A stretch of DNA of 42,748 bases from Bdellovibrio sp. CG22_combo_CG10-13_8_21_14_all_39_27. GTDB lineage: Bacteria; Bdellovibrionota; Bacteriovoracia; Bacteriovoracales; Bacteriovoracaceae. Location: the NCBI GenBank assembly GCA_002786715.1, contig PCTW01000010.1:119754-162501 (forward strand), read 5' to 3'. The position numbers were made by a program, and so were the translations under genes. Below are positions 36,501 through 42,522 of this stretch, in pieces; the first letter of the stretch is position 1; each line of letters begins with the position of its first letter. A model generated the notes under the pieces. It had not been told where the DNA came from. It searched no databases and was given only the letters and a program-made list of their open reading frames with translations.

Positions 36501-37984
36501 GCAATTCAGAAGCTCCATCAGAGCTGAATAATGTGTTGATCTCTGGCCCTGATGCCAACAGCGAGTATACTGCCTCTTTCTATTCAAACTCAGGTGTAAA
36601 TGCAGAGAATGGAAACAATTTTTTAATTATCGATAATCAACTTTATTATTCAGTGACATCTTTAAAAGTGAATAGAGGTTCCATTAAGGGCCTAAGAGAT
36701 ACAGACTGGAATAAATCCATGATTGTGATCGGTGGCGAGGGCGCGCTGGAAGCGGTTGAAGAATTAACTTATAGACGTGAAGCTCAAGGATTAAATGTAC
36801 TTAAAGTGACTTATCAGGAAATTTACAACGAATTCAGTTTTGGTCGTGCTTCTTCATTTGCGATCAAAGAATTTTTACTAAATGCCTATGATACTTGGTC
36901 AACTCGGCCAAGTTATGTTTTGATCCTTGGCGATTCAACTTATGATCCCAAAGATCATTTTGGCTTCGGCATTAGACCTGACGTTTCACCGATGCCAGTT
37001 GTGAGTGGCCAGATCTATGACTTTGGTTCCGATAACTGGTTTGTTACTAGGTTGGATGCTGTCACTCCTTTGATGGCCATTGGACGCTTTCCATCGTCAG
37101 ATCCTTCCGTCCTTCAAACCATGGTTCGCAAATCTCTCGATTTTGAAGATGAACTTGCCAGTCCTGATTTTGATACAAACCGTAAGATTACTTTTTTAGT
37201 TGATAATTCGGATAATAACGAGCGCTTTAGACAACGTAGTGATGAGATTTCTCAAATGTCAGCGTTATCACAGGCCAACATCGTTCCGCAGACTTTCGAT
37301 CGAGGAGAGTTGGGTGATGCTCAGATGACATCTGATATAGAAAGCAGTTTTTCTAATCAATCACTCATTGTTAATTATTTGGGGCATGGAGCTGAAGATC
37401 TATGGACAGATAATGATCTCTTTACCACAGCTGAAGCTGAGGTATTAAGCAATACGGAATACCCAATCCTCATGGCCTTGAACTGTTTAAATAATTATTT
37501 TTATGACCCTGATGAAACTTGGTTCTCACTTGGTGAAACACTTCTAAGTAATAAGTCTGGCGGGGCCGTTGCTTTTATTGGCTCTACTGCTATGACGACG
37601 CCAAATGCCCAAGCTCAATTTGCTAAAAACTTTTATCAGCTTTTAGGAGATCGTATTAAAAACGGTTCGAAAAGTACGCGTCTTGGAGATCTTTTCATGT
37701 TGGCGAAGCAACAACTCCCTAGCGAAGGTTATTACTCTGATGTTCAAAATAGTTACTTACTGGTAGGTGACCCATCGATGAAGTTTCCTGAAAAGCTGTT
37801 CTTCAATATTCCAGCTTCGGTTGTTTCCTCTCCAGCAGCGGCTCCTACAAAAAGTGGAGGAGGATGCTCGGCCATGGGAGCGGATGGTGGCCCAACAACA
37901 GGTTCCGGATTATTAGAGATTGTGTCTCTGATTTTGAGCTATATGATTGGAGTTTGGTTGATGAGAAAAACTGGGTTAAGATAG
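30527..37984 (+). CDS. Giant secreted gingipain-like (peptidase C25) protein with C-terminal sorting tail
   Basis: The 2485-aa product has a signal peptide (residues 1-27, NTYA cleavage site). Three modules follow, each opened by a W-x-G-x5-W-x5-NW motif (Trp36, Trp540, Trp1030) and continued by repetitive beta-rich sequence. A fibronectin-III-like domain (about 1373-1475) and a Pro/Asn-rich linker (about 1475-1505) come next. A C25 peptidase domain covers about 2062-2425 (YVLILGDSTYDP). The catalytic pair is likely His2287 (LGHGAEDLW) and Cys2320 (ALNCLNNY), 33 residues apart as in gingipain R. The C-terminus has Gly-Gly-Gly-Cys (Cys2447), a hydrophobic helix (about 2463-2480) and basic RKTGLR, like MYXO-CTERM-type tails. 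Surface display and proteolysis are inferred. The RiPP-like precursor begins 8 nt downstream. Confidence 0.88.
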   Translation: MVNIIRKSPFFAFLLLLILSTTTNTYAACGAIDRTWDGSSSSKWATNNNWSGNNFPNSSAENAIIVAATRRPKAKANIVVGCVEVQSGDMRSSNNRTFTVQGDYFRATGVASLFVSTNHNWTIHLAGSSHQDLDIVDPVNNLTISNSTSVSFNYPFEVRNTFTMSGTGTYLNVNEDLTLSDSAQTVTIPSAATIEVATGKTLNIFGSLVVNGTLILNPGSTLMLGNAKSLTVGASGQLRLQGSSGNVATVKSQSGSIDAVLNGSLWAQYFRFSSFNLTTAGIKINGSVAMLEFGEFHFIPSGGYALTLGSTVNMPTTANGIGFYDDNAYGNTKSINASSYNSTAMMLNDWSGNGGTPSETDPNSKIDWGVQAGTTLTLSNNSNIGFPSDPVTAGSAAQEFAIFAFALSQNSAPTDITQVTFTLNGTATASDIDYVQVFNQGASCQVRGAQIGGNINMSGFPATATINIPSATVTTSGTTPACIHVLVRTTATAENNATIGIKIDGTSDVVNSQGYDFSGVSGPPVSGPVVTISGDPTRLWRGSNSTNWRTNGNWQGGWPGFNENCKIQAGVRTVRLTANEACQNTTLVSTGEINWNNSSFSLTVWGYLNVEAGFTYTNAANSSLIMGGATNQSMVISEPFPGNVTINNTGGITSIISVDGDSTINGNLTVTNGLLRIASGVTLQVNGSVTVQTGAKLDIEPGGTLKMANGRVVTINTGGTLEMVGGATDAIMSSTGGTAAFTVVVNGTIKASHYLFDHLGVNGVTINAGAAIDATDNLSFGTFKHPVNNSSTLLTLNLQVPGNTLSTMAFDLNGSAASAATIKNIKTNTTVGTLTINSYSGNLSGPTYENAPVYLINWTGLTNTLDIAQQATSSTQVYQGQTYNMGRFSLKQSQAGASYVNTNINSIALTLTGTGSSNDISVARLYYDDNCDSSGGVLKGTGTFAGNPAKVTFSGMTGTTIEASTGVPPTRCFYVEYDISGSAVNDKTVGFSVASSSDIVDSQSYVISGSTPLPITSGAPSTIIGSSTVWTGAVNTNWATAGNWNGGVPTASLNCVINSTANQPTISAGTGICNSVFQGAGSTITINTGTTLQLFGSLNNDGTIVANGTIDFTDNGINSTNQVIKNGLTLGNLKLSKTANGFVAFNGTVTANALNLSTANSLLILSSGRVLILPNGAVLNSGKLRIDAAGVVKIGNGQSFTVAGGDLQFNGTAEAYPQSLSNKAKMTVDGAGTWGLTGTSGNITLSGFNLDYLNNNGLNLTGSVNLLAFTGGQFTNLPTAYASMSVMNINSTGTIPALATNVGINWGPINAYPVPADTYKLASSTGCASHSMDFDDYFGDWLDNATVGFDVNSKVSQTGCNVTFSGAVTAVSVKNLRADAYNGAVDLRWDTTNETDHLGFHVFRSDENGDHFIQLSPRMIRNFNTSGSLGGSYRFVDFSAVNDTTYFYYIQDFDNLGISKMWGPVAARPQNGLGTPPADGGSDNSGSRPDPINPTPNPSPYPNGYEDLGDGFTILARSQDTIRLKIVPGALTTTNATWNASYKEIAIDGYSKKEEAGMPALLERTLLIEVSDYYSQVQQQVLSSSQSTLSDLLVSPAPQWSLDGSGVLIPSYSPNATAYASSLVNPSTFTHLHSELISQGAKKFIKIVISPTLYSASTKTITRLDEMVVDLFLGTSPWYEDTKNSSLYARDNTVHIGIDKTGMFELNYSDLTSAFVDGPVAGKPISSLRVFQNEVEIPIEVISADSIFNAGDKIRFMGLFTPSQENNESFVVLSAYDLLGTSQTPMRLSSFNVDGNPSLGSTSTKQAFATISAEENNIYVTDSPVGAEHDHFFWKMIFAPYPANVNYEKLPFSMTISGLDVDSNSDAILSVYLKGTTDEKGNINDLVHSLGLYANAAIDMVTHVEFVGGRYQKINFSIPLEYLVDGANNFILRALASQTPYSDRMQIDRVELTYPYIRYKLNDQTILRNEYANTKMSFSGLSTSTVRIFDISNSEAPSELNNVLISGPDANSEYTASFYSNSGVNAENGNNFLIIDNQLYYSVTSLKVNRGSIKGLRDTDWNKSMIVIGGEGALEAVEELTYRREAQGLNVLKVTYQEIYNEFSFGRASSFAIKEFLLNAYDTWSTRPSYVLILGDSTYDPKDHFGFGIRPDVSPMPVVSGQIYDFGSDNWFVTRLDAVTPLMAIGRFPSSDPSVLQTMVRKSLDFEDELASPDFDTNRKITFLVDNSDNNERFRQRSDEISQMSALSQANIVPQTFDRGELGDAQMTSDIESSFSNQSLIVNYLGHGAEDLWTDNDLFTTAEAEVLSNTEYPILMALNCLNNYFYDPDETWFSLGETLLSNKSGGAVAFIGSTAMTTPNAQAQFAKNFYQLLGDRIKNGSKSTRLGDLFMLAKQQLPSEGYYSDVQNSYLLVGDPSMKFPEKLFFNIPASVVSSPAAAPTKSGGGCSAMGADGGPTTGSGLLEIVSLILSYMIGVWLMRKTGLR

Positions 37985-37992
37985 GATAATTT

Positions 37993-38157
37993 ATGAAGAA
38001 TGAAAAAAAGACAACGAAGAAAAGTTACCAAAAACCTAAAATCGAAACCGAGCCCCTAATGAGTTTTGGTGCCGTATGCAACGGAACCGTAAATGGTGGG
38101 CGAAAGGCGAGTACTGGTGCACCAGATTTTTGCAATTCCAAACGTCTCAATTCCTAA
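37993..38157 (+). CDS. Candidate RiPP precursor peptide (54 aa)
   Basis: This short ORF starts at ATG 37993 with AGGA six bases upstream, 8 nt after the C25 stop. The leader is Lys-rich and contains SYQKPKIETE (residues 11-20). Its Y-x-x-P-x-I matches the YxxP-type leader motif that PqqD-like recognition domains bind in lasso-peptide systems. The rest (residues 21-54) is small and polar: SFGAVCNGTVNGG, KASTGAPDFCNSK, with Cys29 and Cys47, and a C-terminal Ser54. HPr-kinase-like, PqqD-like and radical SAM genes follow. The last 65 nt overlap the kinase frame. Identification as a precursor rests on context and motif; the product structure is unknown. Confidence 0.65.
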   Translation: MKNEKKTTKKSYQKPKIETEPLMSFGAVCNGTVNGGRKASTGAPDFCNSKRLNS

Positions 38158-39070
38158 AGATGTCCAATGGGGTGACGTCACTCATCAAGAACTTGCCCAA
38201 AAAAAATTGGACCTGCTCCAAAAAGTAAATAGTTTGGCCCTGAGTCAAACTGTAAAGTTAAAATCATGTGGGCAACAGTTTAAAATCAATTCTCATTTTG
38301 CCATTCCTAAATCTCTAGAAGCTCTTTTATCGGATGAGCCGCGAGTCCACCTTGAATTTAATTGGTATGATTGCGAATCTCTGGGGATGGGCAGCAGTGA
38401 GTTTGAAGATGAGTCGGGCCAGGATTGCGTTTTATTCTCGCTAGGAGAATGGGAGTTTTCCATTCAAAGGGATTTTGTATCGGCCAAAAATCACCATCAA
38501 GTTGTTCTTATTTCCTATTCAAAGATTGCGGATGGGTTCCAGAATGCCCTTCGCTGTTATATACCTCGGCTGCTTTTGAGAATGAATTTTTTAGTTGTTC
38601 ACTGCTCAGCTGTTGCCCTTAATGATCAACAGGCCATCGCCTTTATGGGGCCGTCAGGAGTGGGTAAAAGTACCATTCTTTCGAGAGCACCAAACCTCGT
38701 TGCCTTACATGACGATATGAATATTCTTCGCATTGGAATGGATCATAAAGTTTATATAAAAGGTGCTGAATTAGGTTCCATCTTAGTTCCAGATCTTCCA
38801 AAAATATCGAAGGAATATCAATTGATCGAAATTTATCAGTTGAGACAATCTCAAAAAAATGAAATTTTTGAACTAAAACCGGCCGATCGTTTCACATTAC
38901 TGTTAAGCAATTTTGCCAATTATTTTTGGGAAACATTGACCTCTGGTGAAGTCGATCAGCTGACTAAAGCTGCTCAAGATATTACTAATTCTGTTCCTAT
39001 TTCAGAGTTTAGAAATAATGCCGATGTCGAGGTATGGGAAATGTTAAAGGTTCGCCATGGCCTTAGTTAA
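38093..39070 (+). CDS. HPr-kinase-like protein (HprK-related, RiPP-associated)
   Basis: The frame opens with ATG 38093 (325 aa). GTG 38117 and TTG 38207 are later options, and the first two overlap the precursor ORF. The C-terminal half carries the HprK fold: LVVHCSAVAL, GPSGVGKST as Walker A (residues 186-194) and LHDDMNIL, with the paired acidic residues 207-208 of HprK-type kinases. Bifunctional HprK lacks the long N-terminal region seen here. HprK homologues in lasso-peptide clusters phosphorylate a C-terminal serine of the precursor, and the adjacent peptide ends in Ser. No HPr or PTS gene lies nearby, so a peptide substrate is more likely than HPr. Confidence 0.8.
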   Translation: MVGERRVLVHQIFAIPNVSIPKDVQWGDVTHQELAQKKLDLLQKVNSLALSQTVKLKSCGQQFKINSHFAIPKSLEALLSDEPRVHLEFNWYDCESLGMGSSEFEDESGQDCVLFSLGEWEFSIQRDFVSAKNHHQVVLISYSKIADGFQNALRCYIPRLLLRMNFLVVHCSAVALNDQQAIAFMGPSGVGKSTILSRAPNLVALHDDMNILRIGMDHKVYIKGAELGSILVPDLPKISKEYQLIEIYQLRQSQKNEIFELKPADRFTLLLSNFANYFWETLTSGEVDQLTKAAQDITNSVPISEFRNNADVEVWEMLKVRHGLS

Positions 39071-39449
39071 TTTCACTCATCATGGCCTGAGTATGTGCCC
39101 CGTTTTAATACCCGAAGATATTATCTTGGTTGAGACTGATCATGGAGCTATTCAGCTAGGTGATATTGTTCTCTTTAAAGATAATGAATGCGGAGATTAT
39201 GTTGCTCATAGAGTTGTTGCCCTCGAACCTTTGACGACAAAAGGTGACAATTCTCCCTTTGATGAATTGATAAAGAGCGATTATGTTCTAGGGATAGTCG
39301 TTGGACGAATTCGCGCTGGTCGGCCCTTAAATTGGGGTTTCAAAGGGACTCGATTTAAATCATCAAAAGCAAGGCTGTCTCGGTTATATCACAAAAAGTA
39401 TACTCGAGTTTTTCGAGGCCTTTTTAAACTACTTTCTCGTCTTATTTAG
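39057..39449 (+). CDS. Small S26-type (SipW/ER-like Ser-His) signal peptidase family protein
   Basis: The 130-aa product has the signal peptidase box GLSMCPVL with nucleophile Ser12. It then has GDIVLFKD, VAHRVVAL with His51 in the place of the usual Lys, and TTKGDN (61-65). Ser-His with KGDN is the pattern of SipW and ER-type enzymes. There is no N-terminal membrane anchor; instead the C-terminus is long, basic and amphipathic (about residues 95-130). It overlaps the kinase gene by 14 nt. It is a good candidate for leader-peptide removal from the RiPP precursor, by inference. Confidence 0.75.
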   Translation: MALVNFTHHGLSMCPVLIPEDIILVETDHGAIQLGDIVLFKDNECGDYVAHRVVALEPLTTKGDNSPFDELIKSDYVLGIVVGRIRAGRPLNWGFKGTRFKSSKARLSRLYHKKYTRVFRGLFKLLSRLI

Positions 39450-40337
39450 CAACCATTTCACATCGTATTTTAACGAATTTGCTATTTTTCCTTTTGCTTT
39501 ATGTTTCATTTTCCAATATCTCAAGCCACTTTGCTTGGTTTGCCAGGCAAAATTAAAATCAATGTCGAGATTTGATTTAATCATCCCTTTTGGAATTTCT
39601 AAATTAAAGTTTGCAAGTTCATTGGCCAAGGAAAGTGACCAATCAAGACTCACTTTCAGATCCCATTCTCGGGCCAAATGCTGCAATTTATTCCAATCGA
39701 TTTGTTTGCTAAATTTTTCAATAAAAAGAGCTATATCCAGTAGCCAATAGATTTTCAGACAATTGTGTTGAAAGACGTAATGGCCCATTAGAAAAAGCAA
39801 GTGAGCTTCAAGTTGAAGCTGATCAGAAATTTGAGTGTGTCTGTATCTCTGCCAATCAATCTGAGGTAGGTGATAGAAAAGTTGAGAGTGACATTCGATG
39901 ACAACTTCATGATTATTTTGTGAGAGAGAAAAAATTTTCTTGTGTGAATTGCCCCACCATTTTTTCTCTTTTATTTCATGTCCATTGAGGGCCTTTATTC
40001 TATTTTCAAGGTAGTGCAGGGATTCTTGATCAATCAAGAGATCAATATCACTTTTAAAGCGTTCACCAATTTGATAAAGACCAAGTTTTTCGAGCGCGTG
40101 TCCTTTTATAAAAATGGGTTTCGTTAAGTTCATCGGCCAGTTTTCAAATAGTTTTTCAGCGCATTCATTTTGATCTTGATTCAGTGAGATTTGCTTTAAC
40201 CATTGCTCTTTAAAAGCGGATGTATCAAAAGGAAGTTGATCTGAATGGGTATACAGCCAAGCTTGAAGAAAATGCTCTTCAAAAAGATTATTCCGATGAG
40301 GAGAGTCGGCCACTCCACTGGGGATATTGATTTTCAT
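39429..40337 (-). CDS. Nucleotidyltransferase family protein (NTP_transf_5/PF14907-like)
   Basis: The 302-aa product has the family core PIFIKGHALEKLGLYQIGERFKSDIDLLID (described as residues 74-103), in which KG, G-x-R and D-x-D form the nucleotidyltransferase active site. Downstream it has VVIECHSQLFYHLP and helices rich in Trp and Leu. Members of this family often sit in peptide-modification and polysaccharide clusters with PqqD and HprK-like genes. It is convergent with the peptidase gene (21-nt overlap) and divergent from the PqqD gene with only 22 nt between starts. It may nucleotidylate the peptide; that is inference. Confidence 0.8.
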   Translation of the reverse strand: MKINIPSGVADSPHRNNLFEEHFLQAWLYTHSDQLPFDTSAFKEQWLKQISLNQDQNECAEKLFENWPMNLTKPIFIKGHALEKLGLYQIGERFKSDIDLLIDQESLHYLENRIKALNGHEIKEKKWWGNSHKKIFSLSQNNHEVVIECHSQLFYHLPQIDWQRYRHTQISDQLQLEAHLLFLMGHYVFQHNCLKIYWLLDIALFIEKFSKQIDWNKLQHLAREWDLKVSLDWSLSLANELANFNLEIPKGMIKSNLDIDFNFAWQTKQSGLRYWKMKHKAKGKIANSLKYDVKWLLNKTRK

Positions 40338-40344
40338 AACTTGA

Positions 40345-40353
40345 TGTTATCAT
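40345..40353 (+). promoter_or_regulatory. Extended -10 promoter candidate for the PqqD/radical SAM pair
   Basis: TG-T-TATCAT (40345-40353) is an extended -10 element. A start about 7 nt downstream would fall on the A of the ATG at 40360, giving a leaderless mRNA, which fits the lack of a ribosome site. A TTGATT at 40327-40332 has only 15-nt spacing. Confidence 0.35.
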
Positions 40354-40359
40354 ATCCTC

Positions 40360-40626
40360 ATGAGTTACAAAAAACGGTCTGATCTTGCCTTGAAAATGAT
40401 TGGTGAACAATTAGTCATTATTGATTCGAAAATCGGTAAGGCCGTTCATCGCTTAAATGATGTGGGTGTTTTTATTTGGGATCTCATTGAATCTTCTTCT
40501 TCCGATGAAATTTTGGCCAAACTGATGGATGAATTTGAAGTTGATGAAGCAGAGGCTCGAGCAGATCTCAAACAATTTGTAGCCGATCTTGAAGCCCTTC
40601 AGCTCATCGAGAAAAGTCATGAGTAA
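40360..40626 (+). CDS. PqqD-like peptide recognition protein
   Basis: The 88-aa product has the winged-helix PqqD pattern: a beta-hairpin (MIGEQLVIIDSKIGKAVHRLN), DVGVFIWDLIES, then helices (SDEILAKLMDEFEVDEAEA) and a final helix (DLKQFVADLEALQLIEK). In lasso and radical SAM peptide systems this RRE domain binds the leader of the precursor and delivers it to the enzyme. The neighbouring 54-aa peptide has a suitable Y-x-x-P motif. It overlaps the radical SAM gene by 8 nt. Full length for a free-standing RRE protein. Confidence 0.9.
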   Translation: MSYKKRSDLALKMIGEQLVIIDSKIGKAVHRLNDVGVFIWDLIESSSSDEILAKLMDEFEVDEAEARADLKQFVADLEALQLIEKSHE

Positions 40627-41659
40627 GCATGATCCTGCTCCACGATTGGGACTTCTGGCCCAATCGCAAGAGCACGCCTATCAAAATTGCCAACCGTTGA
40701 ATGCCACAATAGAAATTACTATGGGTTGTAATTTGGCCTGTCAGCATTGTTATAATTTTGATCGATCCAAAGCGATGCCTCCAGAATTCAAGAACAATGC
40801 ATTATCGGATACAGAGATTCACGGCATTTTGAAAGACATTATTAAAGAAGGGGCATTTTTTATTAATTTGAGTGGTGGCGAAGCTTTGCTCCATCCTTCA
40901 CTTGATCAGTTTATCCAAACTATCGTTCAGGAAAAAGCAATTGCTCGTCTCAAAAGCAACGGAATTTTGTTAACCTCAAAGCGCTGCTCTGAATTGGTCC
41001 AAGCGGGTCTACAGGGAGTGGATATAACTCTTTATGGTATGAGTGAGGAGAGCTATCAAATCTTCAGTCGCAAAAGTGCTTTTTCTCAGGCCATTCAAGG
41101 AGTCAAGAATGCGCAAGAGGTAGGTCTTGAAGTTCATATTAATTTTATTCTTCACAAGGCCAATGTCCATGAACTCGATTTATTTCTTACTGCCGTAAAT
41201 GCAAATCAATGGTCTTTCGCGATTAGCGATGAAATCACCGAGCGCTACGATCATTCACCGGGGGCCCTAGATTGGAAAATTACTGCTAATCAAATGAGAG
41301 ATCTTTTGGCCGGACCTCATCGTGCTTTGTTTGATTACAGAAATACTGATCATGCACTTCAATGTTCTTGTGCTCGTTCAGTGGTAGGAATTTCGGTCAC
41401 GGGAAAAGTCTTTCCCTGCATTGGGGCACCAATTATTGCCGGCGATTTGCGACGTGACTCATTTTCTAATATTTGGAAAAATTCTGCTGAATTTACAAAA
41501 ATTAGGAATCTCAAAACTAGTGATTTTAAGTCCTGTGAAAGTTGTGACGTGATTGATTATTGCCAAAGAAGTTCAGGTGCTATTTTTTGTGATACAGGCG
41601 ATTATACGGGATGCTCTGAAACCACAATCTCTGCTGCTAAAATTCGTTCTGAAAATTAA
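40619..41659 (+). CDS. Radical SAM/SPASM peptide-modifying enzyme
   Basis: From ATG 40619 the product is 346 aa. An earlier in-frame start at 40589 would overlap the PqqD gene by 38 nt without benefit. The radical SAM cluster motif is C-x3-C-x2-C (Cys37, Cys41, Cys44; GCNLACQHCYNF). FINLSGGEALLHP and LKSNGILLT follow as expected for SAM binding. The C-terminal SPASM region has CSCARSVVGISVTG and FPCIG, then KSCESCDVIDYCQRSSG and later Cys residues, enough for one or two auxiliary clusters. Such enzymes make thioether or C-C crosslinks, or epimerise residues. Partner PqqD is fused by overlap; the likely substrate is the 54-aa peptide. Confidence 0.9.
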   Translation: MSKHDPAPRLGLLAQSQEHAYQNCQPLNATIEITMGCNLACQHCYNFDRSKAMPPEFKNNALSDTEIHGILKDIIKEGAFFINLSGGEALLHPSLDQFIQTIVQEKAIARLKSNGILLTSKRCSELVQAGLQGVDITLYGMSEESYQIFSRKSAFSQAIQGVKNAQEVGLEVHINFILHKANVHELDLFLTAVNANQWSFAISDEITERYDHSPGALDWKITANQMRDLLAGPHRALFDYRNTDHALQCSCARSVVGISVTGKVFPCIGAPIIAGDLRRDSFSNIWKNSAEFTKIRNLKTSDFKSCESCDVIDYCQRSSGAIFCDTGDYTGCSETTISAAKIRSEN

Positions 41660-42003
41660 TTCTTTTTCTTATTGAGAACCGTATGTAGCGCCTTGAGAAT
41701 TTTTCTCCAATGAGCAAAAGTCTCAAGATCTTCAAAGTAGAGTTTAAATCCAGCCAGATGCTCGTTCTCTCTCTCTTCACTCCAGCATTGAGTGACGGAT
41801 AATAAGACTTCTTCTTTTCCAAAGAGTTTGATTTTAATTCGGCGGTTTTCACCTTCTAGTTGAATCATTTTTGGACTTCTTATTTGAATTCCTCCAAGAC
41901 CGATATCTTTTAAAATCCATCCTTCTTGAACGAGGTAATCAATTTCTATAGGAGATTTAAGTTTACGAACATCATAGCGAGGGAATAATCGAATATGATT
42001 CAT
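41656..42003 (-). CDS. PilZ-domain protein
   Basis: The 115-aa product opens RLFPRYDVRK, with the R-x3-R part of the c-di-GMP site. It has WILKDIGLGGIQIRSP, matching D-x-S-x-x-G with Gly for Ser. The rest follows the PilZ barrel (IKIKLFGKEEVLLSVTQCW, AGFKLYFEDLE). Binding of cyclic di-GMP is likely but the Ser change may weaken it. It is translated from ATGA overlap with the upstream unknown gene and its stop overlaps the radical SAM stop. C-di-GMP control of polysaccharide or motility is a usual PilZ role. Confidence 0.75.
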   Translation of the reverse strand: MNHIRLFPRYDVRKLKSPIEIDYLVQEGWILKDIGLGGIQIRSPKMIQLEGENRRIKIKLFGKEEVLLSVTQCWSEERENEHLAGFKLYFEDLETFAHWRKILKALHTVLNKKKN

Positions 42004-42398
42004 GGGTTTTTCTCACTTGCCATGAGGAACCAGCGATTCCATTTTTCTCTCGCACCGTCGACGAGAGTTTTTAACTTTTCTCTCTCGATCGTGACCTCAT
42101 CTTCGAGGTCGATGATCACCACTCTCTTTTGATTTTCTAACCAATCAACAATGAGACACAGCTCGCTTTTGGGATCGAATTGATCCAGAAGCTCTTTTTT
42201 AAGGACACCTCGTCGCTGACAAAGAAGACGCATTAATGCTGGCAGGTCATACAGCAAAAAATTTTCATTTTTACTTCCATTAATTGTAGAAAAAAGACTT
42301 TTGAACTCGCCTGGGGATGCTTTGCTTTCCAATAAAAGGAGTTTAACCGGGTTTAATGCCGGTCCAAAATACTCTTGAATTTCTTCTTTAATTCCCAT
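42000..42398 (-). CDS. Unknown soluble protein, operon partner of the PilZ gene
   Basis: The 132-aa product has no signal peptide and no membrane helix. It is helix-rich with many Leu, Glu and Lys; a basic segment (LMRLLCQRRGVLKKELLD) and an acidic strand (VVIIDLEDEVTIE) are the visible features. No family is recognised. It is expressed with the PilZ protein (ATGA overlap), so a shared c-di-GMP-linked role is possible. The start at 42398 has only a weak purine run upstream. Confidence 0.65.
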   Translation of the reverse strand: MGIKEEIQEYFGPALNPVKLLLLESKASPGEFKSLFSTINGSKNENFLLYDLPALMRLLCQRRGVLKKELLDQFDPKSELCLIVDWLENQKRVVIIDLEDEVTIEREKLKTLVDGAREKWNRWFLMASEKNP

Positions 42399-42450
42399 CA
42401 GTTATGATCTCTTTTTCAATATTATAACCGACTTATTTCAGACCTTGTGA

Positions 42451-42516
42451 AATAAAAAAAAAAGTGTGAAAAAAAATGAAAAGGTGCTTGACGGAACTCC
42501 TTGGTATCTCTATTAT
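42451..42516 (+). promoter_or_regulatory. Strong rRNA-type promoter with UP element
   Basis: A-tracts at 42451-42483 form an UP element. TTGACG (42488-42493), exactly 17 nt, then TATTAT (42511-42516) is a near-consensus sigma70 promoter. A GC-rich discriminator (CACCGACC) follows, typical of stringently controlled rRNA promoters. The start should be near 42523. Confidence 0.7.
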
Positions 42517-42522
42517 CACCGA

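Noticed and set aside
38093-39070. True HPr kinase/phosphorylase of a PTS system
   Set aside because: No HPr, EI or PTS gene nearby and an extra, unrelated N-terminal region; the peptide context fits better.
37993-41659. Standard lasso-peptide cluster
   Set aside because: No asparagine-synthetase-like cyclase and no transglutaminase-type leader protease are present; a radical SAM enzyme is present instead.
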